In this document: piece after piece, positions 24,986 to 36,229 of the stretch | Position numbering within the stretch: the first letter of the stretch is position 1 | Layout: the number at the start of each line of letters is the position of its first letter | Assembly: GCA_030407085.1 (NCBI GenBank) | Contig: CM059585.1 | Coordinates: forward strand, 2,985,001-3,049,000 | Reading direction: 5' to 3' | DNA length: 64,000 nucleotides | Source: Trichopria drosophilae | Taxonomy: Eukaryota; Arthropoda; Insecta; Hymenoptera; Diapriidae | The notes under the pieces: model-generated | Seen by the model: only the letters and a program-made list of their open reading frames with translations | What the model was told of the DNA's origin: nothing | Databases searched by the model: none | Program-made: the position numbers and the translations under genes

Positions 24986-27490
24986 CGATTAGGAGAAACC
25001 CTTTTATTTTGTTCTCACAATATCAAATTGCATTCCAGTGATTTGGAAAATTGCTCTATTTCCTCTTCTCGACGTAACTTTTCTGGAGGTTTTAAAGCTC
25101 AAATGAAAAATGGCCGAACAATGATCAGCGACATGTAGTACACGAAGTACGCCGGTACGTCAGAAATAAGAATAAATCGCTGGCTTTTTCTCTTAACACG
25201 ATAATAAACTTCTGAGCATTAAGACGTTATTATTCCGCTTGCATCTTCGGCGGTAATTCTTGCCGTTAATGGAAGTCCGGAGGATAGCGTGGGAGAGATG
25301 GATAGAGGCAGTTATAGGACGAGAGAGATAGATTGAGAACACAAGAGAGATACTAGGTGACAAGGATCTTTTGAGTGAGAGAGAGAGGGGGGAAGGGAAA
25401 GATAGGGGAATACGCGATAAGAACGCAAAAGGGGGTTTTCACAAGGAATGTTGAACTTACGACTCGTTTCACTTGAATTAACTTGAAACGTGTTTATTTC
25501 CAAGAAGATTTTCATTAGCATTGCCGCGACCCGCCTTGGTGCCCCGGCCATCAAGATCAATATTTATTCCGGCGGAATACGGAGAGGGGGAAGGAAAGAG
25601 CTTGCGTAAATATATTTGTGCTTTTCGCTCGGATTCGCAAAGGTCGCGAGAGAAAAGATTTCGAAATCGAATAAAAGCTCGCAATCAGTAAGTCCCCCAG
25701 TCCCCCCACCATTTTCTTGTGAAGTTGTCACCCTCAGCCACTTATTTGTCTTGATACAGCAATTTGTTTATCCTATTTACAGCGCTCGCACGGCGTGAGG
25801 GAAAAATGCGACGTTCACGCCCGAGTGGCCGGAGCCACTTTCCCGTAAGTGGATCGGAACGGTGCGAGCGATGACGACGCCGACGGAGCTCGAAATAAAC
25901 GCCGCATTTTTACCGGCGTTAATAAAACGATTTGCAGGGACTGTACTATTAAGTGATTTTTCCCAGAGATAGGGATTTTTTCAATTGGTGTCCCAAGCCC
26001 TGTAATATGCACCTCGAAGCACTAACAATTACAGAAATAGGCTTTGGTAAAAATATAATTAAGTTTTGTTACAACGGCGTGGAAGGGAACATTAATTCAT
26101 ATTAATTTTAGTTCCGCGGTTGTTTTAAATTAGTTTTTAATTGCAAAAACGACGTTCTATAAGTTCTTTTTGTGTTAAATTGATCAAATTCAAAATGGCC
26201 GATCTCGCAAGGTATTCATGTTTCTTATATTTCTGATGATGATTATGGCATCGATGGTTCATGATTTTGACGAATTCGTAATTCCCAAAGTTAAAAAATT
26301 TGGACTTCTGTATTTAGTATGTCAACTACAACTCTTCTTCTAGCGAATGTAATTTACTTCAGTAGAACGATAGTTGTAAATCCCTAACCTAAAAAGCGAA
26401 AATGAAAAAAAAATGAGTACCAGAAATTATCTATATTTAGTGAAAATTGATTAAATCGATACAAAAATTTTTCGTGTTGTTGATGCTGTCCAGGCGAGAA
26501 TCTAATTAAAAAAATAGGTTATTTCGCACCTAGACCGTAAAGTGTAACTTTACCGACCGACCAGTACTTAAGCATCTTCGTCATACATTTATGTAATCCC
26601 TATCAGTAACGTTAATCTTTTGTGCACCAACTAATTACGTTTTAGTCCACAATTAAAATAGCGGACGTTAAACATATATAAAGAAAACATACGAATTCTG
26701 TTAGGTTGTTAGGAATTTGTGAGGGATTAATATTTAGTTAATATATTACAGACTAATATAGAAACAATTAAATATACTAATTTACCTTGAACAGAAAAAT
26801 AAGATTCTAGAAATTAATAAATAGATGCAAATGAAATATTTTGTTTGATTTTTCAAAAAATTATTTAAAATGTTTGGAACCAATTGATCACACGTCTCAT
26901 TTCTATTTCAGAGCGGTAGTGTGGTTAATGCAGATATAATTCTCTATGCTGTTTTTACCGAAATCCTTATGCTAATCTCTCTTCGGGTTCCTGCAAGATG
27001 TATCTACCGCAAAGAACGACGGATTTCGTATACTTGTGCTGGGCATTGAGGGATTTTGCCTTCCGTATCTCGTGATCTTCTTACAGAGTTTGAAGAGCGA
27101 TCACAGGTCGCATTTGTGAAATGTTACCAGAAATCTTGCGTTTTTTTTTTATTTTTTTCTAATTAATTTGGAAATGTAACAAAAATAATGTAAAAATTAT
27201 AAAAAATATGAGAAATATAATGTGTTGAATCAAGTTTATAAGAAATTTATAAAATATTTTTAAAATTTACACTATTTTTACTATTGTACATTTTTAACCC
27301 ATTAGGTCCTGAATGAACATTTTTTCACTATAGGTGTCAACGGGTTTTCTTTGTGTAAAAAAAAAGATTCCAAAAATTGTCCAACTAAAATTTCTGAATC
27401 TTTTGTTAGATTTTTCAACTGTGAAAAACTAATTACGATTATTTAAAAAAAAAAACATGCATTGGTGGTGAAAGTATCCAAAATGGCGGC
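24986..27490. other. Non-coding stretch with a GA-rich and CpG-rich patch
   Basis: About 25280-25410 is rich in GAGA. About 25520-25920 is CpG-rich and contains a perfect small hairpin (AGTGGC, 4-nt loop CGGA, GCCACT) at about 25823-25838. GAGA-rich insect DNA often marks regulatory regions, but no gene start can be tied to it here. The remainder is AT-rich without identifiable features. Confidence 0.4.
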
Positions 27491-27521
27491 TAAAACACGA
27501 AAAAATCATCGAAAGTTTTAT

Positions 27522-27960
27522 GAATTTTTTATTTGAAAATGACACATTATCAGAAAAAATGTTGGGAAACAAATTCTTAGAAGTGATGGAGGAATACGAT
27601 GAAATTTTGTCGGAATTTTTTCAATCTTTGTTCATTTGCCAAAATTTTTGCAAATTTAAATTTCGAGTTAAAAAAATTTATGAGTATTCTTTCAGCAATT
27701 CTAAGAGCTTTTTATTTTGTAACATTTTTCTCGAATGTCATTTCCAAAGGTCATTTTTTAAAACTTTTGGACGTTTTTCCAAGATTTTTTGTTTAGGAAT
27801 TTTTTATTTGGAAATAATAGACTTTCGGAAAAAAGGTTGCTGATAAAAAATTCGTAGAATTGATAGAAGAAAGCGCTGGAATCTCGGGATTTGTTGAATA
27901 CTTTGTTTATTTTTCAAAATCCCAAAATTATTTTATAAAACTCGAGCGTGAAAATATTCT
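27522..27960 (+). repeat. Diverged tandem dimer, period about 275 bp
   Basis: The block GAATTTTTTATTTG at 27522 recurs at 27797. It is followed in both copies by similar words (AAAAAATGTTGGGAAACAAATTC versus AAAAAGGTTGCTGATAAAAAATTC, then TTAGAAG or GTAGAAT and a GGAGGAA/AGAAGAA block). An ORF of 107 codons overlaps the first unit but is Phe-rich and featureless, so I do not call it a gene. Confidence 0.45.
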
Positions 27961-28093
27961 TTCACATAGAAGTTAGTCTTCCTGTTTAAAAATCGTTGAT
28001 GACTTCACAGAAATAAAACACTTTAATGTTATACTTAATCATAGAATGTTTAAATATAAATAAAAGTTTGTATTGCTATCCGTTATAAAATCT

Positions 28094-28115
28094 AAAGGTT
28101 AGGTTAAGTTAGGTA
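28094..28115 (+). repeat. Short TTAGG-like tract at the retrotransposon insertion point
   Basis: The sequence AAAGGTTAGGTTAAGTTAGG ends in GGTA, the target site duplicated by the adjacent LTR element. It resembles degenerate copies of the arthropod telomeric repeat TTAGG, but with only two to three imperfect units it may be chance. Confidence 0.3.
28112..28115. repeat. Target-site duplication, left copy (GGTA)
   Basis: GGTA immediately precedes the TG of the left LTR and is repeated immediately after the CA of the right LTR. Four bases is the usual duplication size for many Gypsy-type integrases. Confidence 0.85.
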
Positions 28116-29265
28116 TGTTACGGCCGGAGGGAAAGGCGTTTTGCAAGGGTTTTTGGTTGCAAATACCGTTTCCTCGACACAACCGCGAAAAGACTGGATC
28201 GACTGGAAGAGTCAATCCTGAGTTCGAAAATTTGTGGGGGCTGCTGCTAATGCAAAAGAAATGAATAAAGGTGAAGGTAAAATAAAGAAGTACAAATGTT
28301 TTCAGGAAAAATTTGATTTATTTTATTTAAGTTTCAAAAACATGGTGTTAGACAGAATAGGAAAGGTATAAGGTAGGAATGATAGGGAGCGATGAAGCGA
28401 CCTTCTGAACAATTTGGAGGAGCCGTCTAATATTTTTTTCCCAAGCATCTGGCACTGAAAACAAAAAAGGGAATAAGGTGTTAATGAAATACGGAATTTC
28501 TATTTAAAGTATAAGTCAAAAGGGGGGGGGGGAAGTCTACTAATTAATAGAAAACAAAAATAAAAATTATAACATATAACAATATGACAATATGAAGTCC
28601 CTATGGATTTATCCTGGTCGACGTGCTGCCATCGATTACAGGATAAACCAACGTTGGGATTGATATGGATCCACTTACCGGAGAAGGTTAACAGAGTCCA
28701 AAAGGAACTTCGTCCACCGCTCGGGAAAGAGGAAATAATCAATCCTTAGCTAATAAAAAAAAAACGATAAATAAATATGATTTTTCCTAAATTGAATTGG
28801 TTCGAATCCAATCATCGGAGACGGTTAACGGAATCCAAAAGGACTCTTGTCCACCGCTCGGAGAAGGGACCGAACCGCTTCCTTTTAGTGCTGCTTTTGG
28901 CACTTCGTCTCAGACATAGAGGAAGGGTAGTTAATTGGGAAAAAATGAAGAAATTATTCTTACCATGCGTTCCTTCTGGTGTCACCTACGACCGAAGTGT
29001 GGCTGAGCGGCTGGAACTTATCCACTCATCATCTTCAACTGCCTGCCTGACGCTGGTTGACACTCTAACTGACTGAGTGACTGACTGACTGACTGACTGA
29101 CTGACTGGAACTGACTGGCTGGAACTGTCTGACCGTTTGACGCTGGTTGACACTCTAGCTAACTGGCTGAGTGACTGACTGACTGACTGACTGACTGACT
29201 GACTGACTGACTGACTGACTGACGGACTGACGGACTGACTGACCCGTTGACTGGAACTCTAACCA

Positions 29266-29298
29266 ACTGACTGGTTGTTTGCGCACGCCCTTTTTATA
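29266..29298 (-). promoter_or_regulatory. LTR core promoter, 3' LTR copy
   Basis: On the minus strand, TATAAAAAGG starts at 29298 and the arthropod initiator TCAGT spans 29270-29266, with its A (the predicted +1) at 29268. The TATA-to-start spacing is 30 nt, as in strong insect promoters. The copy in this LTR could drive transcription into the left flanking DNA. The predicted start leads directly into the (TCAG)n arrays. Confidence 0.7.
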
Positions 29299-29610
29299 AT
29301 GAAGATGGCCCATGGTCGCGAATCATAAAATTTTGGGAGTAGGAAAAGTGAAAGGAATTCTTGGAAAGATGCTGGATTCTGGTTGTTCCGTCATATCTCT
29401 ACATGTTTTTAACAATATTTGAATTTCAATATGAATTATGTATAATGTGGCAAATATAATGAGATCCATGCGAATCTTGGACTCTGTGCTATGCCATTTG
29501 CAACTTTCAATATATAGAATAACAAGCATTCTCGTCGACATTGGCAGAATGTAAAAATGTTTGGAATTGTTAAACTGAAAATATCGTGAAACTATTCGGA
29601 TACTAATGCT

Positions 29611-29937
29611 GTTGTAATTAAACGTTATCGCAATTAAATTGGCAATTTTGATCGTCGTGATTAACAGTAGTAATTAAATTTACAAAAATGTATGGTTGAA
29701 AGTATTGTCGTACTTAAATCGAATTAAACATATTGTCGGAATAGAATTTACAATTGTTGGCGCACTTAAATATAGCCTTATTTGAAATTACAAAAATATT
29801 CGAATGTCGCATTAAATTGGAATTAAACATATTGTCGCAAAGAAACGTATAAAAATGATCGATGATGGATATTGTCGCGTTTGAAAAATCTACTGAAAAT
29901 GTTGTCGCAATTGAATGTTTATTAAATTCTAGAATAT
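29611..29937 (-). repeat. ATTGTCG/AATTAAA minisatellite inside the LTR
   Basis: Degenerate words ATTGTCGCAATTAAA, AAACATATTGTCG and TACTTAAAT recur across this part of U3, upstream of the TATA box in the sense orientation. The same array is in the other LTR at about 39479-39805. Repeated U3 words could be transcription factor sites or replication-generated cryptic repeats. Confidence 0.6.
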
Positions 29938-30358
29938 TTATTTAAGATTTTCAAATGCTGTAACGAAGATTACGACATCGTGTTTTCGGAAATTTACGTG
30001 TAATATTCTTATTCGGTATACTGTATTATGTACTTGTTTTCTTAGATATAGCGAAGGTTTTTCTTTGGAGGACAAATCTAAGTGCGATGTTCGGCTGACG
30101 TAATATCACGTGAATTACTTATTTTACAGAATTTTCGGCATACCGGTTTTGATTCTTCTTTTTCGTGAATAATGGCAAAGTTTTTAGAAAACGATGAAAT
30201 TGCTGTTGCCCAGTGATTGCCTTCGGTCCAGTATGATTCATGCAAAGCAGTTTATTTGTCGAATTGAATTATTAAGCAATGCTCAGTTACTATGAATGTG
30301 GTTATACTTCTCAGAACTGTTTTTTAGCAATTATTTATTTAGTTACGGGGACGTAACA

Positions 30359-30370
30359 CCCCCTTCCTTT
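30359..30370 (-). other. Polypurine tract of the retrotransposon
   Basis: AAAGGAAGGGGG on the minus strand abuts the TG of the 3' LTR with no gap. This is the expected primer for plus-strand DNA synthesis and it fixes the element's orientation. A perfect 9-bp hairpin lies just upstream in the sense direction (30374-30395). Confidence 0.85.
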
Positions 30371-30373
30371 GTT

Positions 30374-30395
30374 GAAAGTTGGTCCTCCAACTTTC
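30374..30395. other. Perfect 9-bp hairpin beside the polypurine tract
   Basis: GAAAGTTGG, loop TCCT and CCAACTTTC form an uninterrupted stem on either strand, ending 3 nt from the polypurine tract. It might protect or position the tract during reverse transcription, or be coincidental. Confidence 0.5.
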
Positions 30396-32655
30396 GGAAA
30401 AGTGAGACGTTTGTTAATGTGGTCTGTTAATATATGCAAGCTATTGTGTAGTGTAGACGTGGAGTGAGATATTACAATTTCAGTCGCAATGAACGCCATA
30501 TATAAATTTCGGAGTTTATAGACGCATTGTTGTCTGTTAATTTCAAAATAAGATGTGTTTATAACTTTTATGGTATTCTTCGCGTTACAATAGTGCGCAA
30601 ATTATTTCATTCTTCCCTAATATTTGACATTTTTGTATGGATATTGTTATTTCGAGATTACAACGACGTAGTTTTCGGTGAGCGTTATACATACATTTTA
30701 GTACTATCTGTCACAATAAGTAAGCGCTATTACATTTTGTCGATGAACATTTTGAGATCCATTTCGCATACGTGCTGTTTTTAATTTGATTTTAGTTCTA
30801 TATTATTGGTTAGTCTATTTCAGTTTCTTGCACTTATTAGTTGAAGGGATTTGCATGCATCAGTTTGTAAGTTTAATTACCATGACCTTATTTAAAATGT
30901 TACTATTGTAATTTACCCTTGAAAATTTGTGTGTAGTGTGCTTTTAATGTTAATGATTCCTGCAAGTATATATAATTTGATATTTCATTTACATGAAGCT
31001 TGTGAGAAAATGTAATGTCTTTGGTGTTCTATTTCTTGTTCTTATTTTCCTCTCGCAATTATTTGGGATCTAAAGAAGGTTCTGGTGAAATAAATATAAG
31101 GTTATATTACTAAAATTTGTCTTGGTATGTATTTTTCTCGCTCTCCACAAAATTGTGTCAAGCCTAACTTAACGGCGAGTTTCTTATCATTTTCTATACT
31201 TTGAGAATGGCAATTCCTAATCTCTTTTTCATTCCTTCTCGATATTACGCGGTCGACGTTATTTGTGATGGCAAGCCCTAAGGAAACCATACATAGTCTC
31301 TACACGCTACGAGAGTTAAAAATGATATTGAATTTACATACATAACAATACAAAAAAAACTTAAAATTAAGTAAGTGTTTTTCTCGCTCTCCACCAAAGT
31401 GTGGCAAGCCTGACTTAACGGCGAGTTTCTAATCATTTTTTATATTCCGAGAGTTTCCAAATTCTCGTTTTCATTCCTTCTCGATTTTACAAGGTCAATG
31501 TCATGGTAAGCCCTAAGGAAACCGTATACAGTTTAAACACTTTACGAGAGTTAAAAATGGTTAAAAGTCAAAACAGAAATTGATGTTTAAAAGTGATTGC
31601 TAAATTAAGGTTGCGGTATTTTCTTGTTTCCTTTTATTCATTTCATCCGTCTTTATTTTCTCCCTTACAATATTACGATAGGAGAATGCGATTTGATAAC
31701 GTAACTTTCTTTGTATGTGTAGATGTATATTCTGTAAGATTTTCTTTTTATATCTTTTATTTTATTCATTGTCATATGCAATTAGTTTTTCTACAATGAA
31801 AGAAATAGTAGTGAATGTAAACAATTATACGTTGGTTGTTCTTATTTTACCGCCTCTAGTTATTATCGGAAATGTTGCCTTAAAATTTGAATGTTGCTTG
31901 TGAACTGATATAGTAAAAAGAAATTTATTCATTGTTAGTCTTAAAAGAACATATGTAACTTGAAGGACAGCTTCATCTATTTTGTCAAATCGTTTAGATT
32001 GTTTCCCATATAATTTGATATCCTGAAAAATAAAATGTTCACATACATATATGCATGTTGATTATCCCATATACCCACTTAGATTGTTGGGTATTGGAAC
32101 CGACATGTATATTTGTATATGCGTAATGTCATATTATTATTGGTTTTATTAAAATCTTATAATAAATATTACTAGATTATACATAGATATTAGGTATACT
32201 ATAAAGTATGGTTTATTTAAAATGTGTAAAGAAAAAGGATTGCGGAATTTGATTGGGACCTTCGCGTCCTTATGGACTCTAAATTCAATTGTTGTGTAAT
32301 CTTATTGTTTAATAGGCTCTATTTCATGATCTTTTAATTTCGTAATTGTTTTAATTATTTTAATCCTATTATTTTTATTATTTTCTATATTTCATTATTA
32401 TTATTATCTGTTTTTTCTTTTTTTTTGTTTATTCATATTAAATGTCGGCGATATTTATATATATATCTATGTATATATATTTTTCATTTGTTACTTTATA
32501 TTATTTTTTATTTACAGCATTTTGTAGTTGCATTATTTTTATGCTAAAGTGAATCTTACATTTGAATGTTTGTATCTTAATACTTGGACTTAATTTCTGT
32601 TATTATAATTACATGACTGTATATATATATATATATATTATAAAAATATTAAATA
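30396..32655. other. Retrotransposon 3' untranslated interior
   Basis: No long ORF is present between the Gag-like gene and the 3' LTR, where an autonomous element would carry pol and env. A diverged tandem duplication lies at about 31132-31315 and 31379-31560. Both units contain TTTTTCTCGCTCTCCAC, CTTAACGGCGAGTTTC, TTTTCATTCCTTCTCGAT, CCCTAAGGAAACC and ACGAGAGTTAAAAATG, with a period of 247 bp. The rest is strongly AT-rich with (AT)n tracts at about 32456-32480 and 32620-32641. I see no degraded polymerase motifs in any frame. Confidence 0.6.
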
Positions 32656-34926
32656 CTATTTTTTTCCTCTATCAAATGGATAATGTTGTAGGTTCTCATT
32701 TATAACTATTTGTTGGAATCTATCAGTTCTTTCATTATTCTTTTTATACCCATTATCGGTTTCGACTATAATATCATATTCATTTTTACTTTTAATTTCA
32801 TTAATTTTTTTAATTGTATTTTCATTTAATTCATTTTGACATTCATTAATTGTTTCATTTAGTTTTTGATTTTCACTCGTTAGATAATGTTTCATTCCTA
32901 ACAATTTAATTTCCGATTTATTCATTAATTCATTGTTATTTTCATGCGCGATTTGCTTTTTATTTTTATTTATTAATTCATTTTGGTTTATTTTAATTAC
33001 TTCGTTTCCATTTTCATTTTCATTTTTATTTTCTTTTGCTTTAATTAATTCATTCTCAATTTGTTTTGTATGTAACAATTCGTTGTCATTCATATTTATC
33101 AATTTGTTTTTATTTTTATTTATAAATTCATATTCATTTATAATCATTAATTCGTTTTTATGTTTAAATGTTAATTCATTTTTGCTTCTTTTAATTATTT
33201 CATTTTCATTTTTCAATGTATTTTTGTATTTCATTTCATTTTTATTTTTTATTATATTTTTATTTTTACTAGATTCAGAGGGGAAATCTTGATCCGGTTT
33301 TTTATCTGTACTGGATTCAGAGGATTTAACTTGATCTGTTTTGTTATTTTTATTAATATTCAGTGTTATATGTTTCATTGTAATTTCATCTCGCTTTATC
33401 ATTTCATTACATTTTTCATTTCTAACTATATTATTTTTTCCGTTTTTAATTACATATGTAATATTTAGATTAATTTTATTTTCATCGTTTGTATTCTCGT
33501 ATTCATGTCTATTTTCATATTTATTTTTAATTTTATATTTATTTGATTGTTCACTTTTATGTTTATGTTCATCAGTATTTTCTTTATCATTTGTATATTG
33601 GTATTCATTTTTATTCTCGAGTTGGTTTGAATTTTTATATTTATTTATATTATCATATTGATTTGTATTTTTTTGTTGATTTGTATCTACATAGTGATTT
33701 AAGTATTCATTTTTATTCCTATATTCGTTTAAATCAAATTCGTGGATATTTTCATACTTATTTTTGAGTTCATTTTTATGTTGTTGTTTTGAATTTTGGT
33801 ATTCATTTGTATTATTATATCGTTTTATATTTTTACATTTATTTTTATTTAGTATTTGATTTCCGTTTGTTCTTATTACTTCATTTGCGTTTGTTGTGTC
33901 ATATTCCTTGGTGCTTTCCTTGTCAATTTTGTAACCAATATTCTTGTAAGTTTTATAGTCGTTGGTTTCGTGGCTAATTTCATATTCATTGGTGATTTCG
34001 TTGTCGGTTTCATATTTGATTTCATTATTTTTTGTTCGCCTATAACTTAACTGAATTACATTATCTTTTTCGTCATATGATTCTATTTCGTCAATTTTGA
34101 TTGTTGGTGTATATTTTTTTAATGTCAGGTTTACTTCAGTGTATAAGTCTTTTGAAGAAAGTTTAATAGTTGGTGCTTCATTAATACTTAGACGAAACGT
34201 TTTTACTGGTTTTGATTTGCTTTGATTGCTCGAAGAAGAATTATTTAATGCTTGTTCCAAAATGTCCCCTTTCCTATTGGTAAATTCCTTTTCTCTTGAT
34301 TTTGGGTTGTTTAATTCTAGTAATATTTCTGCACATATTTCTGTTCTAAAGTTCTTGCATTGATCCCAGGTGTGTCCTATATTTTTACAATGCGTACATT
34401 GAATTCCTATTTTCTTTGATCTTTTACTATAATTTTGTTGGCGAGCTTGTGTATTTTCAAAATATGTTTGGTTGTGCCGTTGATTCCTATTTGGAAACTT
34501 GTTATCATTGTTCTGGTATGTTTGCGACAGGTTTTCATAATTTCTGGCTTGCAAAAGATGTTTGTGTGGTGATCGACTTTCTTGGTAGTTCCAAGGAACT
34601 GCTTGATAGTTTTGTAAGGGTCCGTTTTGAGAATGTTGTATTTTTTTATTTTGAAGTTGAAAATTTTTGTGGTTTAGTTGATAGTTATCTTGATCGTTCC
34701 AAGGTGTATTTGTATAATTTTGTGATTCCAGGATTTGAGAATTCCGCTTTGTATTTCGAAGGGTTGAAGAATGATAATTTTGTTGTTGATGATTATAATA
34801 CTCGTTTTGTCGTAAATTTGGTCGATAATTTTTGTACTTGTGGTATCCATTTGTCTGGAAGTTATCAAATTCATCTAAAGGAGAGTTTTGGTATATATTT
34901 CTTTGATGATGCTGGTAATTCTGCAT
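32656..34926 (-). CDS. Gag/nucleocapsid-like CCHC zinc-knuckle protein of the retrotransposon
   Basis: The 756-codon ORF is the only long one in the window and lies in the sense orientation of the surrounding LTR element. Residues 1-170 are rich in Asn, Gln and Tyr. A retroviral-type zinc knuckle C-X2-C-X4-H-X4-C follows, with Cys177, Cys180, His185 and Cys190, preceded by a basic KRSKK patch. Such knuckles bind RNA and package the genome in Gag nucleocapsids. Residues about 195-290 are more complex, and about 290-740 is a low-complexity Asn/Lys/Glu/Tyr tail built on an AATGAA-type DNA word. No capsid domain precedes the knuckle, where Gag proteins normally have some 200 residues or more. It could therefore be a rearranged Gag, a Gag remnant with an extended tail, or the 3' exon of a spliced product. 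The frame stays open about 25 codons upstream of this ATG but without another Met. No protease motif is seen. Absence of stops over such AT-rich DNA, together with near-identical LTRs, suggests the ORF is recent or still maintained. Confidence 0.75.
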   Translation of the reverse strand: MQNYQHHQRNIYQNSPLDEFDNFQTNGYHKYKNYRPNLRQNEYYNHQQQNYHSSTLRNTKRNSQILESQNYTNTPWNDQDNYQLNHKNFQLQNKKIQHSQNGPLQNYQAVPWNYQESRSPHKHLLQARNYENLSQTYQNNDNKFPNRNQRHNQTYFENTQARQQNYSKRSKKIGIQCTHCKNIGHTWDQCKNFRTEICAEILLELNNPKSREKEFTNRKGDILEQALNNSSSSNQSKSKPVKTFRLSINEAPTIKLSSKDLYTEVNLTLKKYTPTIKIDEIESYDEKDNVIQLSYRRTKNNEIKYETDNEITNEYEISHETNDYKTYKNIGYKIDKESTKEYDTTNANEVIRTNGNQILNKNKCKNIKRYNNTNEYQNSKQQHKNELKNKYENIHEFDLNEYRNKNEYLNHYVDTNQQKNTNQYDNINKYKNSNQLENKNEYQYTNDKENTDEHKHKSEQSNKYKIKNKYENRHEYENTNDENKINLNITYVIKNGKNNIVRNEKCNEMIKRDEITMKHITLNINKNNKTDQVKSSESSTDKKPDQDFPSESSKNKNIIKNKNEMKYKNTLKNENEIIKRSKNELTFKHKNELMIINEYEFINKNKNKLINMNDNELLHTKQIENELIKAKENKNENENGNEVIKINQNELINKNKKQIAHENNNELMNKSEIKLLGMKHYLTSENQKLNETINECQNELNENTIKKINEIKSKNEYDIIVETDNGYKKNNERTDRFQQIVINENLQHYPFDRGKK

Positions 34927-36229
34927 ATTGTGTTTGGAATTATTATATTTTATTTTTATAAAAGTTTTGCTTCGGTGTTTATTTTCCGTAGTATTCTGTT
35001 TCTATTTTTAAGTATTTTCTTTCTGACATTATTTTTTTATCTTTGCTCACTTTTTCTTGAATAATAAAACAAAGTTTCTATAAAATGAAAATTACGAGCT
35101 TTTTTGAATAACAAGGATATTTAAAATTCTTTGTAATTAAAGTAATTTCAGTTGCTTGGAATATGTAAATTGTTTGAGAGATAGTAAATAAAATCTAATG
35201 TTAAACTTTTGCAGTATTATTCACATGTTTTATTGGAGTATATATAAAACGAGTTTGGTTGAAGAAAATGAAAATAGTTTTCTGAAATGAGTACTTTTGA
35301 ATTTTGTTTGAGAGTTTTATAACATTTTCGTCTTGAAATTTTTCAGGATGTTTCTGGTATGTTTTATTCAAATGTTGAATGGAAATAAGTAATCCTTTTG
35401 GGAAAAGTTGTTTGAAATCATTAAAAACTGATTAAAATAATAATAAAATTAATTGAGCAATAGGCATTTGTTTCTTTTGTCTTTCGTTTAGTTAACGTTA
35501 AAAGTTTACTTTTATTATATAATATTTAATTATCTATTAAAGTTTGTGAAATATCAAAAGAATATATAAAAATTAAATGAAGTCATTATAATTCATATGG
35601 TTACCTAAAAAATTATGAATTTTTCTTTTAAACTTCTGTATTTTATAATCACTATTATTCATGTTTTTCTTAGTATTTGCTTAAGAATTATATTCCTTAC
35701 ATTAAAATAAAGAAAATTGTACAATATATACGTATACAAATATATATAATGTGAAAATAAGAAGTCATAAAAATTTGATCATCATCTATTGGACTATTAA
35801 GAGAATGTTTCCTCTCAATGCCATTGATTTTTTTATTTTCTTATTGAAATTGCGTTTATAACTATATCTTATTAAAATTAGTTTATTTCTCTATATTGTA
35901 TTACTATCATCAATTTTATATACTTGTGACGGGTGTATTTATTTGTTTAAAGTTGTAAACTTGAAAAAAAATAATTTTTCACTTTTTGTATTTACTCATC
36001 TGTAAAAAAAATTGTATATTTATTTTCTTTTGGGTTTAAATATTATTGTTTGTCAATGAAATTCTTAAGAGTTATTGGCCGAAATTATTTGTAACGTGAA
36101 TGCCTTTTTAGTTAATTCCGTTAATATAATATTTATGGCATCACGTTATGTCTCGTGCTTAGACGACGAATACATATTATTAATTTAAATTTAAGTTTAG
36201 TTTTCAGATGAAAAGGTAAACAAAGGGCG

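Larger units (their letters stand above)
28116..30358 (-). repeat. 3' LTR (left copy), 2,243 bp
   Basis: On the sense (minus) strand it begins TGTTACGTCCCCGTAAC, which is itself a 6-bp stem with a 4-nt loop, and ends CCGGCCGTAACA. It matches 37972-40226 base for base apart from one substitution that I noticed near 28844 (C versus T at 38700), homopolymer changes of one base near 28533 and 28755, and two (CTGA)n arrays that are 8 and 4 bp shorter. Contents include two (CTGA)n arrays (about 29068-29106 and 29170-29224), an ATTGTCG-rich minisatellite (about 29611-29937), a diverged internal duplication (28678-28735 versus 28817-28870), and AATAAA signals on the minus strand at 28317-28327 that could direct polyadenylation. 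Confidence 0.95.

Noticed and set aside
27520..27843. 107-codon Phe-rich ORF as a gene
   Set aside because: It lies in T-rich sequence overlapping a diverged tandem dimer, and the second unit does not preserve the frame.
28799..28815. B-box word GGTTCGAATCC inside the LTR as a Pol III promoter
   Set aside because: There is no A box at the right distance, and the word is part of a near-palindrome ATTGGTTCGAATCCAAT within a diverged LTR-internal duplication.
28777..29076. 99-codon plus-strand ORF present in both LTRs (also 38633-38932)
   Set aside because: Its conservation reflects the youth of the LTR pair. It is antisense to the element and has no domain.
32933..34961. Plus-strand ORFs of 62-181 codons opposite the Gag-like gene
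   Set aside because: They are antisense shadows of the 756-codon minus-strand ORF and its low-complexity DNA.
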